Origin: Tetradesmus obliquus | Lineage: Eukaryota; Chlorophyta; Chlorophyceae; Sphaeropleales; Scenedesmaceae | Assembly: GCA_030272155.1 (NCBI GenBank) | Contig: CP126200.1 | Coordinates: 1,922,001 to 1,986,000, forward strand | DNA length: 64,000 bases | Reading direction: 5' to 3' | Part shown: in pieces, positions 12,978-25,241 of the stretch | Layout: every line of letters begins with the position of its first letter | Numbering within the stretch: position 1 is the stretch's first letter | Made by a program: the position numbers and the translations under genes | The notes under the pieces: generated by a model | What the model was told of the DNA's origin: nothing | What the model saw: the letters and a program-made list of their open reading frames with translations, nothing else | Database searches by the model: none

Positions 12978-15281
12978 GCCAACGTAATCTGCTGCTGACA
13001 GAGAAATGCTCGCTTTCTGCTTTCGCTTGCTGTGCAGAGTAGCACGCCCGTACTCCCCGATAAACGAACTTTGTATGTGTTTATTTAAAGCCCATGTTCT
13101 GCAGCCTGTGCAAGTTACTCGGCAGCGGTGTGTTCACAGCGTCACCACACAGTGGTATGCAATACACAGACCTTGCACTGCAGTGCAGAGGACTATAAGA
13201 AGGGACCAGGCAACAGACACTAAGAGTACTGCAGTTTGACTACAGTGAAGCTCAACAATGCTTTTGATGTGCTGTTGTCATTGAGTCCCATGGTAACATG
13301 ACACGTGACAGTCATGACTGTGATACGCTGACGCAGCCAGGGGTGCATTTCCGCATGTCGGCACGGGAGGAGGGGAAGGGGTCTACTGGCAGCACCTCAA
13401 AGCCATATTCGTTGCTGCAGCCAGCCAGCTCAAGGCTGAGCTCTCACTGCCTTTGTTTGCTGGTTGTTTGGTGGTGACCGGAGTCTCTGCATGTTCAGCT
13501 GACACACTATTGATGTGCTGTGTTGCTCCACACTATCACTCATCAAATACCCACCATTGGGCTGAGGCTGCCTCCAGTGGCCCCAAAACAGGGCTGTGCA
13601 GCCTGCCGTTAGCACTGGATTGTGCGCTTGTTGGCCGTGAACGGATGTGAACTTCACTAAATAATTTACTGACTGGTGGCCAATGCCAGCTGCAGTTCCT
13701 GCGTGCACGCTGTGCACCTGCACCGTACAGCTCACGTTCACAGATACTGCTTTTGGGTACAATTAACCCGGCGAGGGGCACATTCGGCTAATATACACCC
13801 AGCCAGGACAGCAGATGCTTTTTGCAACAAACGTAAGTTTGTGTGTGCATTGCATGCATCCCAGCGCCTGCACCTTCATGATGATTAAGGTTGTTACAAG
13901 TTGAGCCATAGGCAGTTGGCCATCGGTACCCCCATGTGGCTACCTGCACCGCCATGTTTCTTGTTACCCTGTGTTGCTGTCACGGCTGATCAACGGCCGT
14001 GGCCCAGTCCTGCCGGACCAGCTCTGAGATCAACTTGCTCTCTTTTTTTGTGGTGGTTTCTGAACAACAAAATACTACTCTTAGTCCAGCTCAGGTTCCT
14101 GAGACCTCAGCTAAGAGGGATACCATGTGTGCGGAACTGAGTAGCAGAACAGCAGCAGCAGCGGCAGCAGCAGTGGTCACCACTGCCTTCAGTGACGGCC
14201 GCGGCAGCAGGAATGTTCTGGGCTTCATGCTGTCTGTGGTCACGTGCTGTAGAAAGCAAACCCGTGCCCCTGCTATGGAAAGCAGACAACGTTGCTGCCT
14301 TTGTCCCTACAGGAGCCTACTGATGACGGGTTGGCCGAGGTTGACCAATGTTGGAGCTGGCAGCTCCAGCTGGGAGTTTCTGTTGTTACACAACAGCACC
14401 TAATTGCGCAGTGAGTTCCCCTGGAACAGGAGCCCGTCGTTGGGCATGTGTCAGAATTGGCATGCTGAAGCTGCCGCTATCTGGCATGCACTGGTTATCA
14501 AGTGCATGATGCTGGCAGTGGCTGTTCGCCACGTAGCAGTGGCAGATCAGCCAGGCTGGTTGGAGCTGATCGCACTGGGCTAGGCAATGCCCTGCCGCTT
14601 GGAACGCATCAGCTTGTGGCAAATCTACACAGAGTCTCAACTGAGACATCAGGTATTGCGATGTTCTATTGGATTGGCGAGGGTGCGTCTACTGTGGGAG
14701 TTGGCTTGTACTTGCTTGTACTGCCAAACATCCAACTGCTATTGTGCAACCGAATGACGTATGTAAGTAGCTCTCGATGTCCTACTATTGCGGCACTTGT
14801 GCTAACAGGTCAAGCTGCTTGTGATCATCAAGCGACTGGTCGCCAGGCTGGTTGGCTACTTCTACAACACGGTACACGCCCGCTACGCTGACATCTGTCA
14901 CTGAAAAATAACTTTCAATATTTGCAATAGCTTTTACTGTTGCAACCGGACCCAAATGCAGCGGTCAGTGTAAGCTACAGAGCAACACCTGTGAACCCGC
15001 CACAGCTGATGACGCACATGCCCGTGCGTCCTCTGTGTGGCACATGCTCACCAATGCCCCGTTTGATATCGGTACAGTTCTTTTAGCTGCAGCAGTCTAT
15101 GCGGCTGTCGACAGTCCGACAACAGGCTGCACATGTGCGGACTCTTCGTGTCTAGTCCTCTGCGGAGACGTTGGGTTCTAAATTGCTCTTCAAATACTGA
15201 TCGAGCATAATCAGCGTAGACTGAGAGGCGCTGCTTGAGTGGAGGAGCGTGCCTGCTCAGCACTGCCCTGCTAGCAGGGCA
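12978..15281. promoter_or_regulatory. Divergent intergenic region, DA1-like and F-box/LRR genes
   Basis: About 2.3 kb between two genes transcribed away from each other, so it should hold both promoters. I recognise no core element or exon. A 146-codon minus-strand frame at 15048-15488 overlaps the first F-box/LRR exon and is probably chance. Confidence 0.5.
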
Positions 15282-18242
15282 ATGGGTCCACTTGCAGGAA
15301 CGGCCGTATTGTTGTTCCTCTTGGGAGCAGTTGCGTCCGGCTACTGCTTGGGCAGGCTTCTCGGACGACCAAGTGGCTTCGCAGTCGCGCTCTTCTATCT
15401 CACGGTGCTGTTCCATGTCAGCACGGAAAATGGTTTGAGCCTTTCGGCGAGCCAGGTGAGAGTCTGGAGGAGCAGGGCTTGTGCGCAATGCCTTGGACGC
15501 AAGGCAGCTCTTGCCTGAGCAGCTCTAGCTCACTCACGGTGTCGGTATCTGCTGCAGGCTGGCCAAATATCCAGTCTAGGAGCCTTCGAGGCGGTGCTGA
15601 TGGTGCTTGGAGGCGTCATCGTCTTCGAATTCATCAAGAATCAGCTCAGGTGGGTACTGCTGTGCACTGTGCAGCAGGCCTGATCGCATGCACGGCTCGA
15701 TCATATGCTTGGTTGCATTTGCGTTTGAACCTCGTGTGTACTAACAAACCATCATGCTGTGCGTTTGCAGGCAGCAGCCCCAGCTGCAGCAGCCTGAGCT
15801 GCAGGAGCAGCAGCGGCAGGAGCAGCTTGAGCAAGCCAATGATACACAGCACCCAGAGCTAGGTGCAGCAACTGGTGCAGCTGCTGGTGCAGCCATATCT
15901 GCAGCCACATGTGCTGCGCGGGACCAGGCATGGCCCAAGCAGCATGCGCATGCACTGCAGCTGCTGCAAGCCCGCATCAACGAGTACGGGCAGCACGGCA
16001 GCAGCGGCAGCAAATGCAGCATCATCTTGCAGCTGGAGCCAGAGTTTCTGCAAGCAGGCCCAGCAGCAAAAGCCGGCTCAGCAGCTTGTGATGGTGATGA
16101 TGATGAGGAAGAAGTGTGGCGCATGCTGCCGGATGCAGTGTTTGTGGACGTGTACAACAGGCTGCCACCTGCAGCGCAGGGGTGAGTCACGCAAGCAGCA
16201 GTGCGCTGATGCAGAAGAAGCAGATGGGTTTTGGCCGCATGATGAAGCAGCAAAGCTGTTGCTTTGGTGTTGTGAGCTTGCAGCTGTTTGGGGGTGGGTT
16301 GTGCTGCTGCTGGTGCTAGCAGCAGCCAGCAAGCTGGCGATGGGCAGGTGCACCGTGCAGCCGAGCAGCTCCAGTTGTCCGTATGCAGCACAGCCATTTT
16401 GTGTGCTGCATTGCGCAGCATGCAGCTGCATCGTTTGGGCAGGTGCGGCGCACACACGACAGCGTTGCAGTGCGCGCTCCCTGTCTTGCATTCCCTCTGC
16501 CTGGCCTGGCGCGATGCTATGCCACTGTCTCTGCACTGCACTGACCTAGCTTGCTGCACTGCGTTATCTCCTCATCCGTATCTTCAGGGCCATGCGCGCG
16601 GTGTGCACGCACTGGGCTGATGCCGGCAAGCGGACAATCACGCGGCTGCGGCCGCGACAGTTCCCCGTGCAGAACGTGTCCTGGTGCTTCCCCAGCCTCA
16701 AGAGCCTCGACCTGTCTGGCTGCACCAAGGTGGGCGGCGCTGCTGCGCAGTGTTGCTCATCTCAGGATTGCTTGCCGAAAGCACTGCCTGCCTTGCACAT
16801 GCAATGCTGTTCCTGGGCTGCAAACCTTTCGCCGATGCGCAACCTGCGCCGCTTGCCTCAGCAGCCAGTATATTGTTACTTCAAACTGCATGGCCGCTTG
16901 TCAGGAGATTCAAATGTTTGTCGTAAGTAAATGTGTGTGCGCTGCTTGATCCTCTTGCAGGACATCACGCCAGCCAAGCTGCGCCGCCTGCGGGGACCTC
17001 ACCATCTCTTGCACATCATCAACAATCTGTGCTTGCATTGCTGTGCTTGCAGGACATCACGCCGGCCAAGCTGCGCCACCTGCGGGCACTGCTGGGCCTG
17101 CAGGACCTCACCCTGGGCTGCACATCATCAACATTCTGTGCTTGCAATTTTGCCTTGCAGGACATCACGCCAGCAAAGCTGCGCCACCTGCGGGCGCTGC
17201 CAGGGCTGCAGGACCTCACCCTGGGCTGCCACCACAGGCTGATTGCCAGCACCATCACAGATGCCTGCATCGCTGAGCTGGTGGTGCTCACCAGCCTGAG
17301 CAGCTTGAACCTGAGCCAGTGCGTGCATGTGGGCGACGGAGGTGGGCACAGGGCAGCAATTAGTGCAATTGCAGAGTCAGGGCTGCTTGTTGCTTTGTAG
17401 GGTGTGGTTGGTGGCCTATGGCAATATCGTCGCCTTCTGTGCTGCTGCTTGCACTCTGCTCCACACCACCTTCGCTGTGCTGGTCGGTTGGATAGCATGT
17501 TGTTGCAGGCTGCCTATCGCTGCCACTCATGCAGCTCTGGGGTGTGATGTCGTATGTGGTTGCTGCTCCACATGGCATACACACCCCAGAGTTGCATGAG
17601 TGTATTGCTCAAGCCGCTTCTGCCTTGCTGCTTCTCATGCACCCCAGGCGTGTGTTTCTTTCAGTTTGTTTTGTTTTGTGTGCCCTTGGTGTGTGTGCGC
17701 CTGTAGGGCTCATGTCGCTGGTGTACCTCAGTGGGCTGCGCTCGCTAAACATTTCCGGCTGTGTTGCCGTGACCGATCTAGGCGTGATGCTGGTCGCGCA
17801 GCTCACAAACCTGACCAGACTGGACATGCCCTGGTGCGTCAAGGTCACAAACATCGGCATCAAGGCCCTCACACCGCTCACAAAGCTGGCTAACCTCAAC
17901 ATCAGCGGCTGCCAGCTCGTCACAGAGCAGGGAGTGGTGTGCCTGTCAGCTTTCACAAACCTGGAGCGGCTCAGCTTGCTCAACATGGGTTACAGCAAGG
18001 TCTGCGTGACAGACTCAGCGCTGGAGCGACTGTCAGGTTTGACCAAGCTGCGCAGCCTGAACCTGGGCAGCATGCAGCTGAGCAACAAGCTGGTGACAGA
18101 TGACAGCATGCGGCGCATTGCGGCGAGCCACAGGGAGCTGACGCAGCTGGGGCTGATGTCGCTGGACATCAGCGATGCAGGCGTGGCGCAGCTCAGCCAG
18201 CTGAGCAAGCTGCAGGTGCGGGGCGCTGCTTTCCGGCTTCCA

Positions 18243-18277
<35 letters not shown>

Positions 18278-20917
18278 GCTGCTGCTGCTGCTACTGAGCT
18301 GTTGCTTTTTGCAACACCTGTGCAAGCTGCAGTGTCACCAACATCCTTGCTGTCAGCTGTTGTTGTCTACCTGCTCTGCTGTGTTAGAAGCTCAGTTGCG
18401 CTTCGCATGTTGAGGTTTATTTTGCTCCTGCAGATGTACCTGGTGTATGTGCGCCGTATGCCTCACAATCCACCCTCCTTCAACTTAACTCCTTTTGCCA
18501 CTTTCGCTGCTCCTTCTTCTTCCACTTGCCTCTCCGTGCACACAGGCGCTGAACCTGCGCGGCTGCGCGCGTGTGAGCAGCGGCTGCCTGAAGCACCTCT
18601 CAGCGCTGACCGGGCTGACTGACCTGTGCTTGTTACATAACAGCCGGCTGGAGATGGATGACGCGTGCCTTGCCAGCCTCGCCAAGCTGCCCAACCTGCA
18701 GATCCTGGGCCTGGGCAACTTCCAGGTGAGAAATGTTGTGTTATTTCTTGCGTTATATTATGTTTGAATACGTCTGCACAGCAGGTTTTTCAAACATATT
18801 TTGCTGTGCGGTGTGCCTGTTGGGCTGCAGCTGGGCAGGCCTTGTGTGTGTTTGTGCAGGACAGGAGGGCATTGGCAAGGATGCAGTGCAGGCCAGCGCG
18901 TGTTTGCATGTTCAGCGGCAGCGTGTGACGTGCACGCTCTATGGAGCAGCGCAGTATGCTGCGCCAGCCGAGTGCATGCTGCAGTGCAAACGGGACCGAC
19001 TCTGACCAACTTCCTGAAAGCCGCGCGCTGCGTCACGTCAGCTGTCGCTGTCGCCCGAGCACTCACCCCTATGTGTCCACTGCTCCTGTCCTGGCTCTGC
19101 CCTCTACTACTCCACACCTAGGCAAACGCAAGCGCCAGCGACACCTGCCTGGTGCCTCTGGCAGCCTCCCAGCACCTGCTGGTGCTGTCCATCGCCTTCT
19201 TCACTGGCCGCTTTGGCCCTGAGACCTGCAGCATGCTTTCCCGCATGAGCCAGCTGCAGCACCTGGACCTTCAGGGCAGCCAGCACGCGAATGCAACGCT
19301 CCTGCAAGCTGTCGGGCAGATCAGCACGCTGCAATCCCTACACCTGAGCCGCTGCTGCCAGATAGATGATGCTGCGCTGCAACACATCACAGGGCTCAGC
19401 AACTTGCACACGCTGAACATCAGCATCTGCAGCAGGGTGACGGACACGGGGCTGGCGGCAGTGACAAAGCTGCAGAGCCTGACGCACCTGCTGGCGCAGC
19501 AGTGCAGAGATGTGACAGATGCGGGGGTGGCACTGCTAGGGCGGCTGACCAAGCTGCAGGTGGGTGGGGTGATAGGATATTATCAACAAAAGGAGCTGTG
19601 CAAAGCAGCAAAGCGGCTGTTGAGTGCTGTACATGGTGTGCGTGGCGCAGGCAGAGCTGCGCGTGTGCATGCGCAGCGTTTTTTTTGGTGTCGTGCGGTG
19701 GCGCGGCATGCATGTATCTGCCGCTGCTTGCTGGGCCTCATGCGCTGCGCGGCTTATGCCAACTGCAGGCATTTGGTTGCGCGTTGTTGCGCTTGTTTGC
19801 TCATTTCTTGTGTCCTTGTGTTGTGTCTTGCCTGCGCCTGACGTGTTGCTGCATACAACGCATGTTGTGGACCTCTCGCTGTGCAAACGCGTTGCCACTT
19901 GTTCCAATGTTGTGATGTGGCTTCGTGTGATCTCCCCCTGTGTTGCCTTTTCTCACCTATGCTTATTGTTTGGTATGCTACATGCAGGTGCTGGACCTCT
20001 CGCTGTGCGAGCGCGTCACTGGCAGTGGCTTCGCCACCTTTGGCGGCTGCTGCAGCATGGCCACGCTGTCGCTGAACGGCTGTGCCAGCCTGAACGACGG
20101 CGGCCTGCGCGCGATCGGGCGCATTGCTAGTTTGACCAAGCTTGACCTGAGCAACTGCCAGCTCATCACTGATGTGGGTGTGGGCTACCTGCGGGGGCTG
20201 GCTGAGCTGACTGGTGGGTGCTGCGCTGCTGCGTTTTGTTTTTTGTTAGCTTCACACCAGGGTTAGCAGGGGGGTTGGTGTGGTACATGGGATGCAGCTG
20301 GTTTGGTTGGACGTACAGGAGCTTGATGTTTTGTGTGTCGACCAGCAGCAGTAGCGGTGGCAGCAGTGCGGCACAAGACAGCGCGCACCAGCTGTGTTGT
20401 GCCGCATGGTAGCTTGGCATCGCATCAGTTGCGCTGCTGCCAGTGCCCTAAAACCATTGGTTGATGTACTTCCTATTACTGATGTTGTTTGCTGCCTCCT
20501 CTGCCCCCTGCCCATCCTGCTGCAGGCTTGGACCTGGCGCTGTGCATCCGTGTAGGCGACGCAGCCATGGCAGCCATCGCAGCCGCCATGCACCAGCTCG
20601 CCACGCTCAAGCTCAACGGCTGCGTGCGCGTGACAGACCTGGGCGTCTCCGAGGTCTGCGGCATCCCCAGCCTGCTCACGCTGCACCTGGACCGCTGCGT
20701 GCAAATAACAGACCTGGGGCTGGGCTGCCTGACTCGCCTCATTGGGCTGACAAGCCTCAGAATCAGCCGCTGCCCCAATGTGAGCGATGTTGGGGTGTGC
20801 CAGCTCAGCAGGCTGAGTAGGCTGAGCACGCTGAGCCTCGCGCAGTGCCCGAGAGTGACTGACGCGGGCTTGCTGGCGCTGGCGCCGCTCACAACGCTCG
20901 CGAGCCTGGAGTTCTGA
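15282..20917 (+). CDS. F-box / leucine-rich-repeat protein with N-terminal membrane segments
   Basis: Probable SCF-type substrate receptor. Exons 15282-15455, 15558-15649, 15771-16181, 16588-16729, 17161-17341, 17707-18215, 18546-18725, 19122-19559, 19988-20213 and 20526-20917 join in phase to 914 residues ending LASLEF. Residues 1-90 are hydrophobic (AVLLFLLGAVASGYCLGRL, FAVALFYLTVLF and AVLMVLGGVIVFEFI), suggesting two or three membrane helices or an anchor. A Gln/Ala linker and an acidic stretch lead to an F-box-like motif at about 203-245 (EVWRMLPDAVFVDVYNRL, then AMRAVCTHWADAGKR). The rest is cysteine-containing LRRs of the AMN1/FBXL type (SLNISGCVAVTDLGVMLV, NLNISGCQLVTEQGVVCL). Membrane anchoring plus F-box is unusual; the first two exons depend on splice phase and frame alone. 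Exons 5 and 9 have upstream intronic copies. Confidence 0.85.
16961..17120 (+). repeat. Two copies of F-box/LRR exon 5 start
   Basis: Copies at 16961 and 17053 each follow a CAG acceptor and encode DITPAKLR, as the real exon does at 17161. The copy at 17053 extends through the codons for LQDLTLGC. Between copies, the string CACATCATCAACA recurs. Confidence 0.92.
19862..19902 (+). repeat. Copy of F-box/LRR exon 9 start
   Basis: Matches 19986-20026 (VLDLSLCERVTG) with a few changes and lies in the preceding intron. Confidence 0.85.
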
Positions 20918-20963
20918 GCACGCGTCTGGGGAGTCGGAGGTTGCGAGTCTGAGTTTGAGCTTG

Positions 20964-20968
20964 TGTAA
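20964..20968 (+). terminator. Candidate TGTAA poly(A) signal of F-box/LRR gene
   Basis: TGTAA, the usual chlorophyte polyadenylation signal, 47 nt after the stop codon. Confidence 0.5.
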
Positions 20969-21639
20969 ACAGCTGCGGCGTGTTACACAAGCAGCGGGGT
21001 TGTTAGCTGAAGCTGTGGGTGGTCGTGTTCCGAGGTGGCATTACTGCTTGAGCCATGCACATGTCTTGGGTAAAGAGCTGCTGGTGTTGCCAGCGCAGCA
21101 TTGTGCCGGCTGCGCTGCGCTGCCTTGTGGTGCCTCTGTCATGGCGCGTCCGGGGCGTTTGAATGTGATTGCAGGGACGGGGTTTGTGTAATGGTGGGTG
21201 CATGCGGGGAGTTGGCGTTGTGCCGCACTGTTGATTGCTGCCGGCGCTGACGCTGTTTTGTGCCGGTTGTGGCGTCAGCCGCATGCAAGTGGGCTGGCAT
21301 GTGGTGTTTGTGTCGTGTGTGGTGTGGGTAGCAGGCATTAGGTGGGGCGGTATCTAGCCACCTGCAGTTGTGTGGGTGTAGGTATCGCACTGACCCTTTG
21401 GTGTCAGCCCAAACTCTTCTCAAACCGTGGTGGCTGGAGTGTTGTTGGTGGCTGGTGGTGTCTTTTCTACATTGCAGCACTTGGAATTGCGTGCTGCCGG
21501 GTGGGGGTGTAGTTGCGTATGATGTGGTGGGGAGGCCTTCGGCTGTGTATTGTGCATGCTTGTGGGCAAGCCGGTGGGACGGGGGTGCTGTGCGCACAGC
21601 TTGTTGCTCGTGCTGTTGGCCGGGCGGGATGCTGCCCGC

Positions 21640-21775
21640 TTGCTGGCTGGCTGGCTGGCTTGCCCGCTTGCTTGCTGGCTTGCCCGCTGGCTTTGCCTGC
21701 TGTCTTTGCCTGCTGGCTTTGCCTGCTGGCTTTGCCTGCTGGCTTGCTTTGCTTGTTGGCTGGCTGGCTTGGAGT
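21640..21775. repeat. Degenerate TGGC/TTGC/CTTGCC simple repeat
   Basis: A run of GGCTGGCT, TTGCCCGCTTGC and TTTGCCTGCTGGC units. It accounts for the apparent Lys/Pro/Ser/Gln-rich minus-strand frame over this region. Confidence 0.85.
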
Positions 21776-23341
21776 GAAGTGCTTAGGTTTGTGCTTCTGC
21801 AGAGGTATGCGTGGTGTGCCGGTGTGAGCTTGTGCACAGGCACATGTGGTGTGCTGATATGAGCTTGTACATGTGGTACGGTCGACAGGCAACATGGGAT
21901 GCGCGGCACGTGTCTGCATGGCGTGCAGTGCGCGCTTGATGTGTGCGGTTTGACAGTATGCATTGGTTGATGTTTGCGATTCGACAGCCTGCATCGGATC
22001 TGCCAGTGACGGTGGTAATGAAGGTTGCTGCATGATTGCCAGCGGGTTGCGAGTATCGGTTTCGGCAGCGGGGTGTGTGGCGGCAGGCTGCCACTGCAGC
22101 TGCTTTCCGCATGCAGTGGTGGAGGGTGTGCGGGCCATCGGCATTGCACACAAATTCTATGGTCCAGCTGCTGCCGGGTTTGAAGGTTGTTGGTTGCCCA
22201 TCTCTTGCTGCAGGAGGGTGCAGCTTGGCAGCTGCAGCAGCCATCAAGAGTTGAGTGTGGTGCTTGGCTGTGTGCTGCAGCCAAAAGTTGCCGTGCTGGT
22301 CAGTCTGAGGCTACTGCTGTGGCAGCAGGTTGCTATGGGGCTTGAAGCAGCAGTTGGAAATGCTGCTGGCCACGGTCATGGTGTGTGCTGCTGGTTGATT
22401 ATGCGTGGATGGGATCTTTGGAAGGGGCACGTTTGTCTATTGTGGGTTGTGTGTTTGGATACTGCCACATTGCTCAGTGTGTGTGATCGATGCAATGCGG
22501 CTCCGAAACAAAGCTCAACTTTCCAATCAACAGCTTGTTGCGTCTGCTGTGTGGAAGCTTGTATATGCTGAGACAGGCGCTGCTTGCGCTTGCGCATCTC
22601 GGTATGCAGGCGGCAGCGGGTTGCGCCTGGATCAAATGCATGGCCTGCTTAGCAATGCCAGCTGTCTGGACAGTCACCGCATGGTTAGCGCGCTACCCCG
22701 TTAGCTGCGCAAGCTTCTTTTTCTTTTCTTTTTCCCCCAGCCATTTAGGCATCCGTAGCATTGGGTTGTTTTTAGGCGCACCGCGCTTGGCACTGCATTG
22801 TGTATGTGTAGGTGCTCTCCAGCATGCGTGTGCGGCCTGCTGTTACGCTGTGTGGCTGGTTTCCTGCCAGTTCATCTTGGCTGCAGCATGTAGTTGTGCC
22901 ATTGTGCCGGCTTCCTACTGTGCCTGTGAACACGTGTGAGCGGCGCTGTCTGCAGACAATGCTGACTGGCCATGTTTTGAGGTGATCGGATCGCCAACTT
23001 TTTTTCTGTACTGGTGTCTTGGGGTGTGTTTGCGGTGCATTGAGCTTGCATTGCATTGGTGCGCAGCTGCACACAAAGATGTTAGTGTTTCCTCAATAAG
23101 ATAGCGTTCAGTTAGTTCTGGTGCTGCAGCTTACTATATTCCTGCGTGCGAAGTATGCCGTGCTGTTTTTGGCGTGCCTTGCCAGCCGTACTGACCCAGG
23201 TGATTGTTTCGCATTGCAGTAGAGCAGCAAGAGTGCGTTGACGCTCTTGAGCTATTGGGGTGTGCGCAGCACCGCACAGCGCGCGTTTCTGGCGCCACAC
23301 GCAGCAGTTTCTGCTGCTGCTGCTGTTGCTGTCCGCTCGTT

Positions 23342-23641
23342 GTGCACACTTTGCAGAGCTTTCGCTGCTAACCCACACTTGGATCTTGTCCTTGGTTATG
23401 TTGCTCATCATACGTATGCTATGTGTCTGTGGTTATGCTGCAGTTGCAGCGTCGAAACCCCGGGCGTGGCTTTGAGCAGGGCGCATTTGCATTTGTGCAC
23501 ACTTTGCAGAGCTTTTGCTGCTAGCCCACTTGGATCTGTTCCTTCGTTACGTTGCTCATACATATGCTGTATGTCTGTGGTTATGCTGCAGTTGCAGCAT
23601 TGAAACCCTGGGCGTGGCATCTTGCAGGGCGCATTTGCATT
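23342..23641. repeat. Direct tandem duplication, about 150 bp units
   Basis: Units 23342-23494 and 23495-23641 both begin GTGCACACTTTGCAGAGC and both contain GTCTGTGGTTATGCTGCAG. A third GTGCAC follows at 23642. Confidence 0.9.
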
Positions 23642-24063
23642 CGTGCACAACAGATGATACGTGGCGGCTGCTTGCAGCACAGCTGCAGGAGCAACAACTG
23701 CTCGTTCATTGCACTCAGCCATGGGGTACTCCTGCCCCGTGTTGCTGTTGGCATTCTCTCCTTCATACGGCGCGCCATGCCAAAGTGTGAAGCAGAACAC
23801 ACTGAGCGTTGAGGGCAATGGTGCACCTCTTTTCTTTGGTGGTTTTGTATGCAGCCAGCAGCACCTGCTGCAGTTGTTGCCCTGTGGGCACCTTTCAGGG
23901 GCAGGGCGGGACGTCTTTCTTTTTCCTGCCCATGTATCTTGCCTTCCGCAAGTACTGTGCGCTACAGCAGATGCACTGTGTTGACTGCTTTCCAGGCAGC
24001 CGCTGCTTGCGCCGAGTGTGCTGCACTTGCAATTGTTGTCTGCGACAGCATGCTTGTCAAATC

Positions 24064-24163
24064 TCCAGGTTTGCTGGGGCAGGCTGCTGCATCTGTACAT
24101 GCATACTAGGAGCTCCAGGTTTGCTGAGGCAGTCTGCTGCATCCGTACATGCATACTAGGAGC
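24064..24163. repeat. Direct tandem duplication, 50 bp units
   Basis: TCCAGGTTTGCTG starts at 24064 and 24114, and each unit ends with TACATGCATACTAGGAGC. Confidence 0.9.
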
Positions 24164-25027
24164 TTTTGCATACTTCCATTTGTTGCTGGCTGCCCTACCA
24201 CATCTGCATGCTTACGAGATGTGCGGACGCTGTGTCAAGCTGTGTGAGCAGGTCACTGGCGCTGTCTTATGGCACGCGCCGCCTGCTTGTATGTGTCACC
24301 TACAGCATGCTTGCATGCTGCCTTGATCGCCTGTTTTGGTATTGATTATCAGCGACAGTTGCGGCTTTTCTGGGCTTCAGGCCAAGCACTAGTACTATCT
24401 TTGGGTGGTCAGGGCGCGGTGGAGTGAGAAGCCGTTTAAGATGGGTCTCGTATATGGGTTCTCGTCACACACTGCAGCTGGCACCAGTAGACTAGCTGCG
24501 TCAGCTATGCCAGGTCCGCTTGCATTGTAACAATCCTGGACTTGAGCACATCGATGTGGGATACCCGCAGCTTGAAGACATTGCCACACCACTGCAGTAC
24601 ATGAACCAGGTTGGGGTCACCCCAGTTAGTGTCATGTTGCTGCAAGTACACAGCCGTACATGTCGCCAGACATATCTGCATCGATCCACTCGGTTGATCA
24701 GCAGTGACAGCAGAACATCACATCGTCCCTGATAGATCACACCAAAAGAACCATCCGAAGTCTGAGATCTATGCTGTACAGCGCAAGTGCCACACACTGA
24801 TCAACAGCACATCGGCTGTGGGACAGTGCTGATCTAGACAAGCAAAAGCAATACATCACATACAGCGCAGCAACAAACAGCTGTCTCCCTGTCGACAGGG
24901 AGCTCGCATCATATGTCAGCCCTGACCAACCAAACCAAAAGACCCTTCTCCCCCTCGATAACTTTCAATGTGCAGCACAAGCGCCACACACTGATCAACA
25001 GCACAAGAACCTTGGCTGTTAGTCAGG

Positions 25028-25086
25028 TACCTCCAGCCCTAGCGCTGGCAGGCCCTGCTTGATCCACTGCTCGAACTCAGGCATGC
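25028..25086 (-). repeat. Copy of AP2 last exon beyond the stop
   Basis: Matches 25422-25480, which encodes [15 protein letters not shown], and lies about 160 bp past the stop codon. Confidence 0.85.
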
Positions 25087-25164
25087 ATATCAGAGGAGTT
25101 CTGTCAAGGCAACAACACGAGCATAAACAATGCACATAAAACACATGCACATAAACCTGTCATA

Positions 25165-25169
25165 TTACA
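25165..25169 (-). terminator. Candidate poly(A) signal of AP2 gene
   Basis: TTACA on the plus strand, i.e. TGTAA for the AP2 transcript, about 73 nt after its stop. Confidence 0.4.
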
Positions 25170-25241
25170 CATAGCACAGCACTGCTGTGTAGGACACAGC
25201 TGCCGCGTGCATCTCAAAGCCTCCCTAAAAGCATCTGGCGA

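Larger units (their letters stand above)
20918..25241. other. Gene-poor convergent region with local duplications
   Basis: Lies between the F-box/LRR stop and the AP2 stop. I find no convincing exon. It contains a G/T-rich stretch, a degenerate TGGC/TTGC run, two direct duplications and, at its right end, a copy of the AP2 last exon. Long frames here mirror the simple repeats. Confidence 0.6.

Noticed and set aside
15048..15488. 146-codon minus-strand frame over the F-box/LRR first exon
   Set aside because: No homology recognised, and the opposite strand joins in phase to a clear gene.
21139..22284. 381-codon minus-strand frame rich in Gln/Lys/Pro/Ser
   Set aside because: Much of it is a translation of the TGGC/TTGC simple repeat; no conserved motif.
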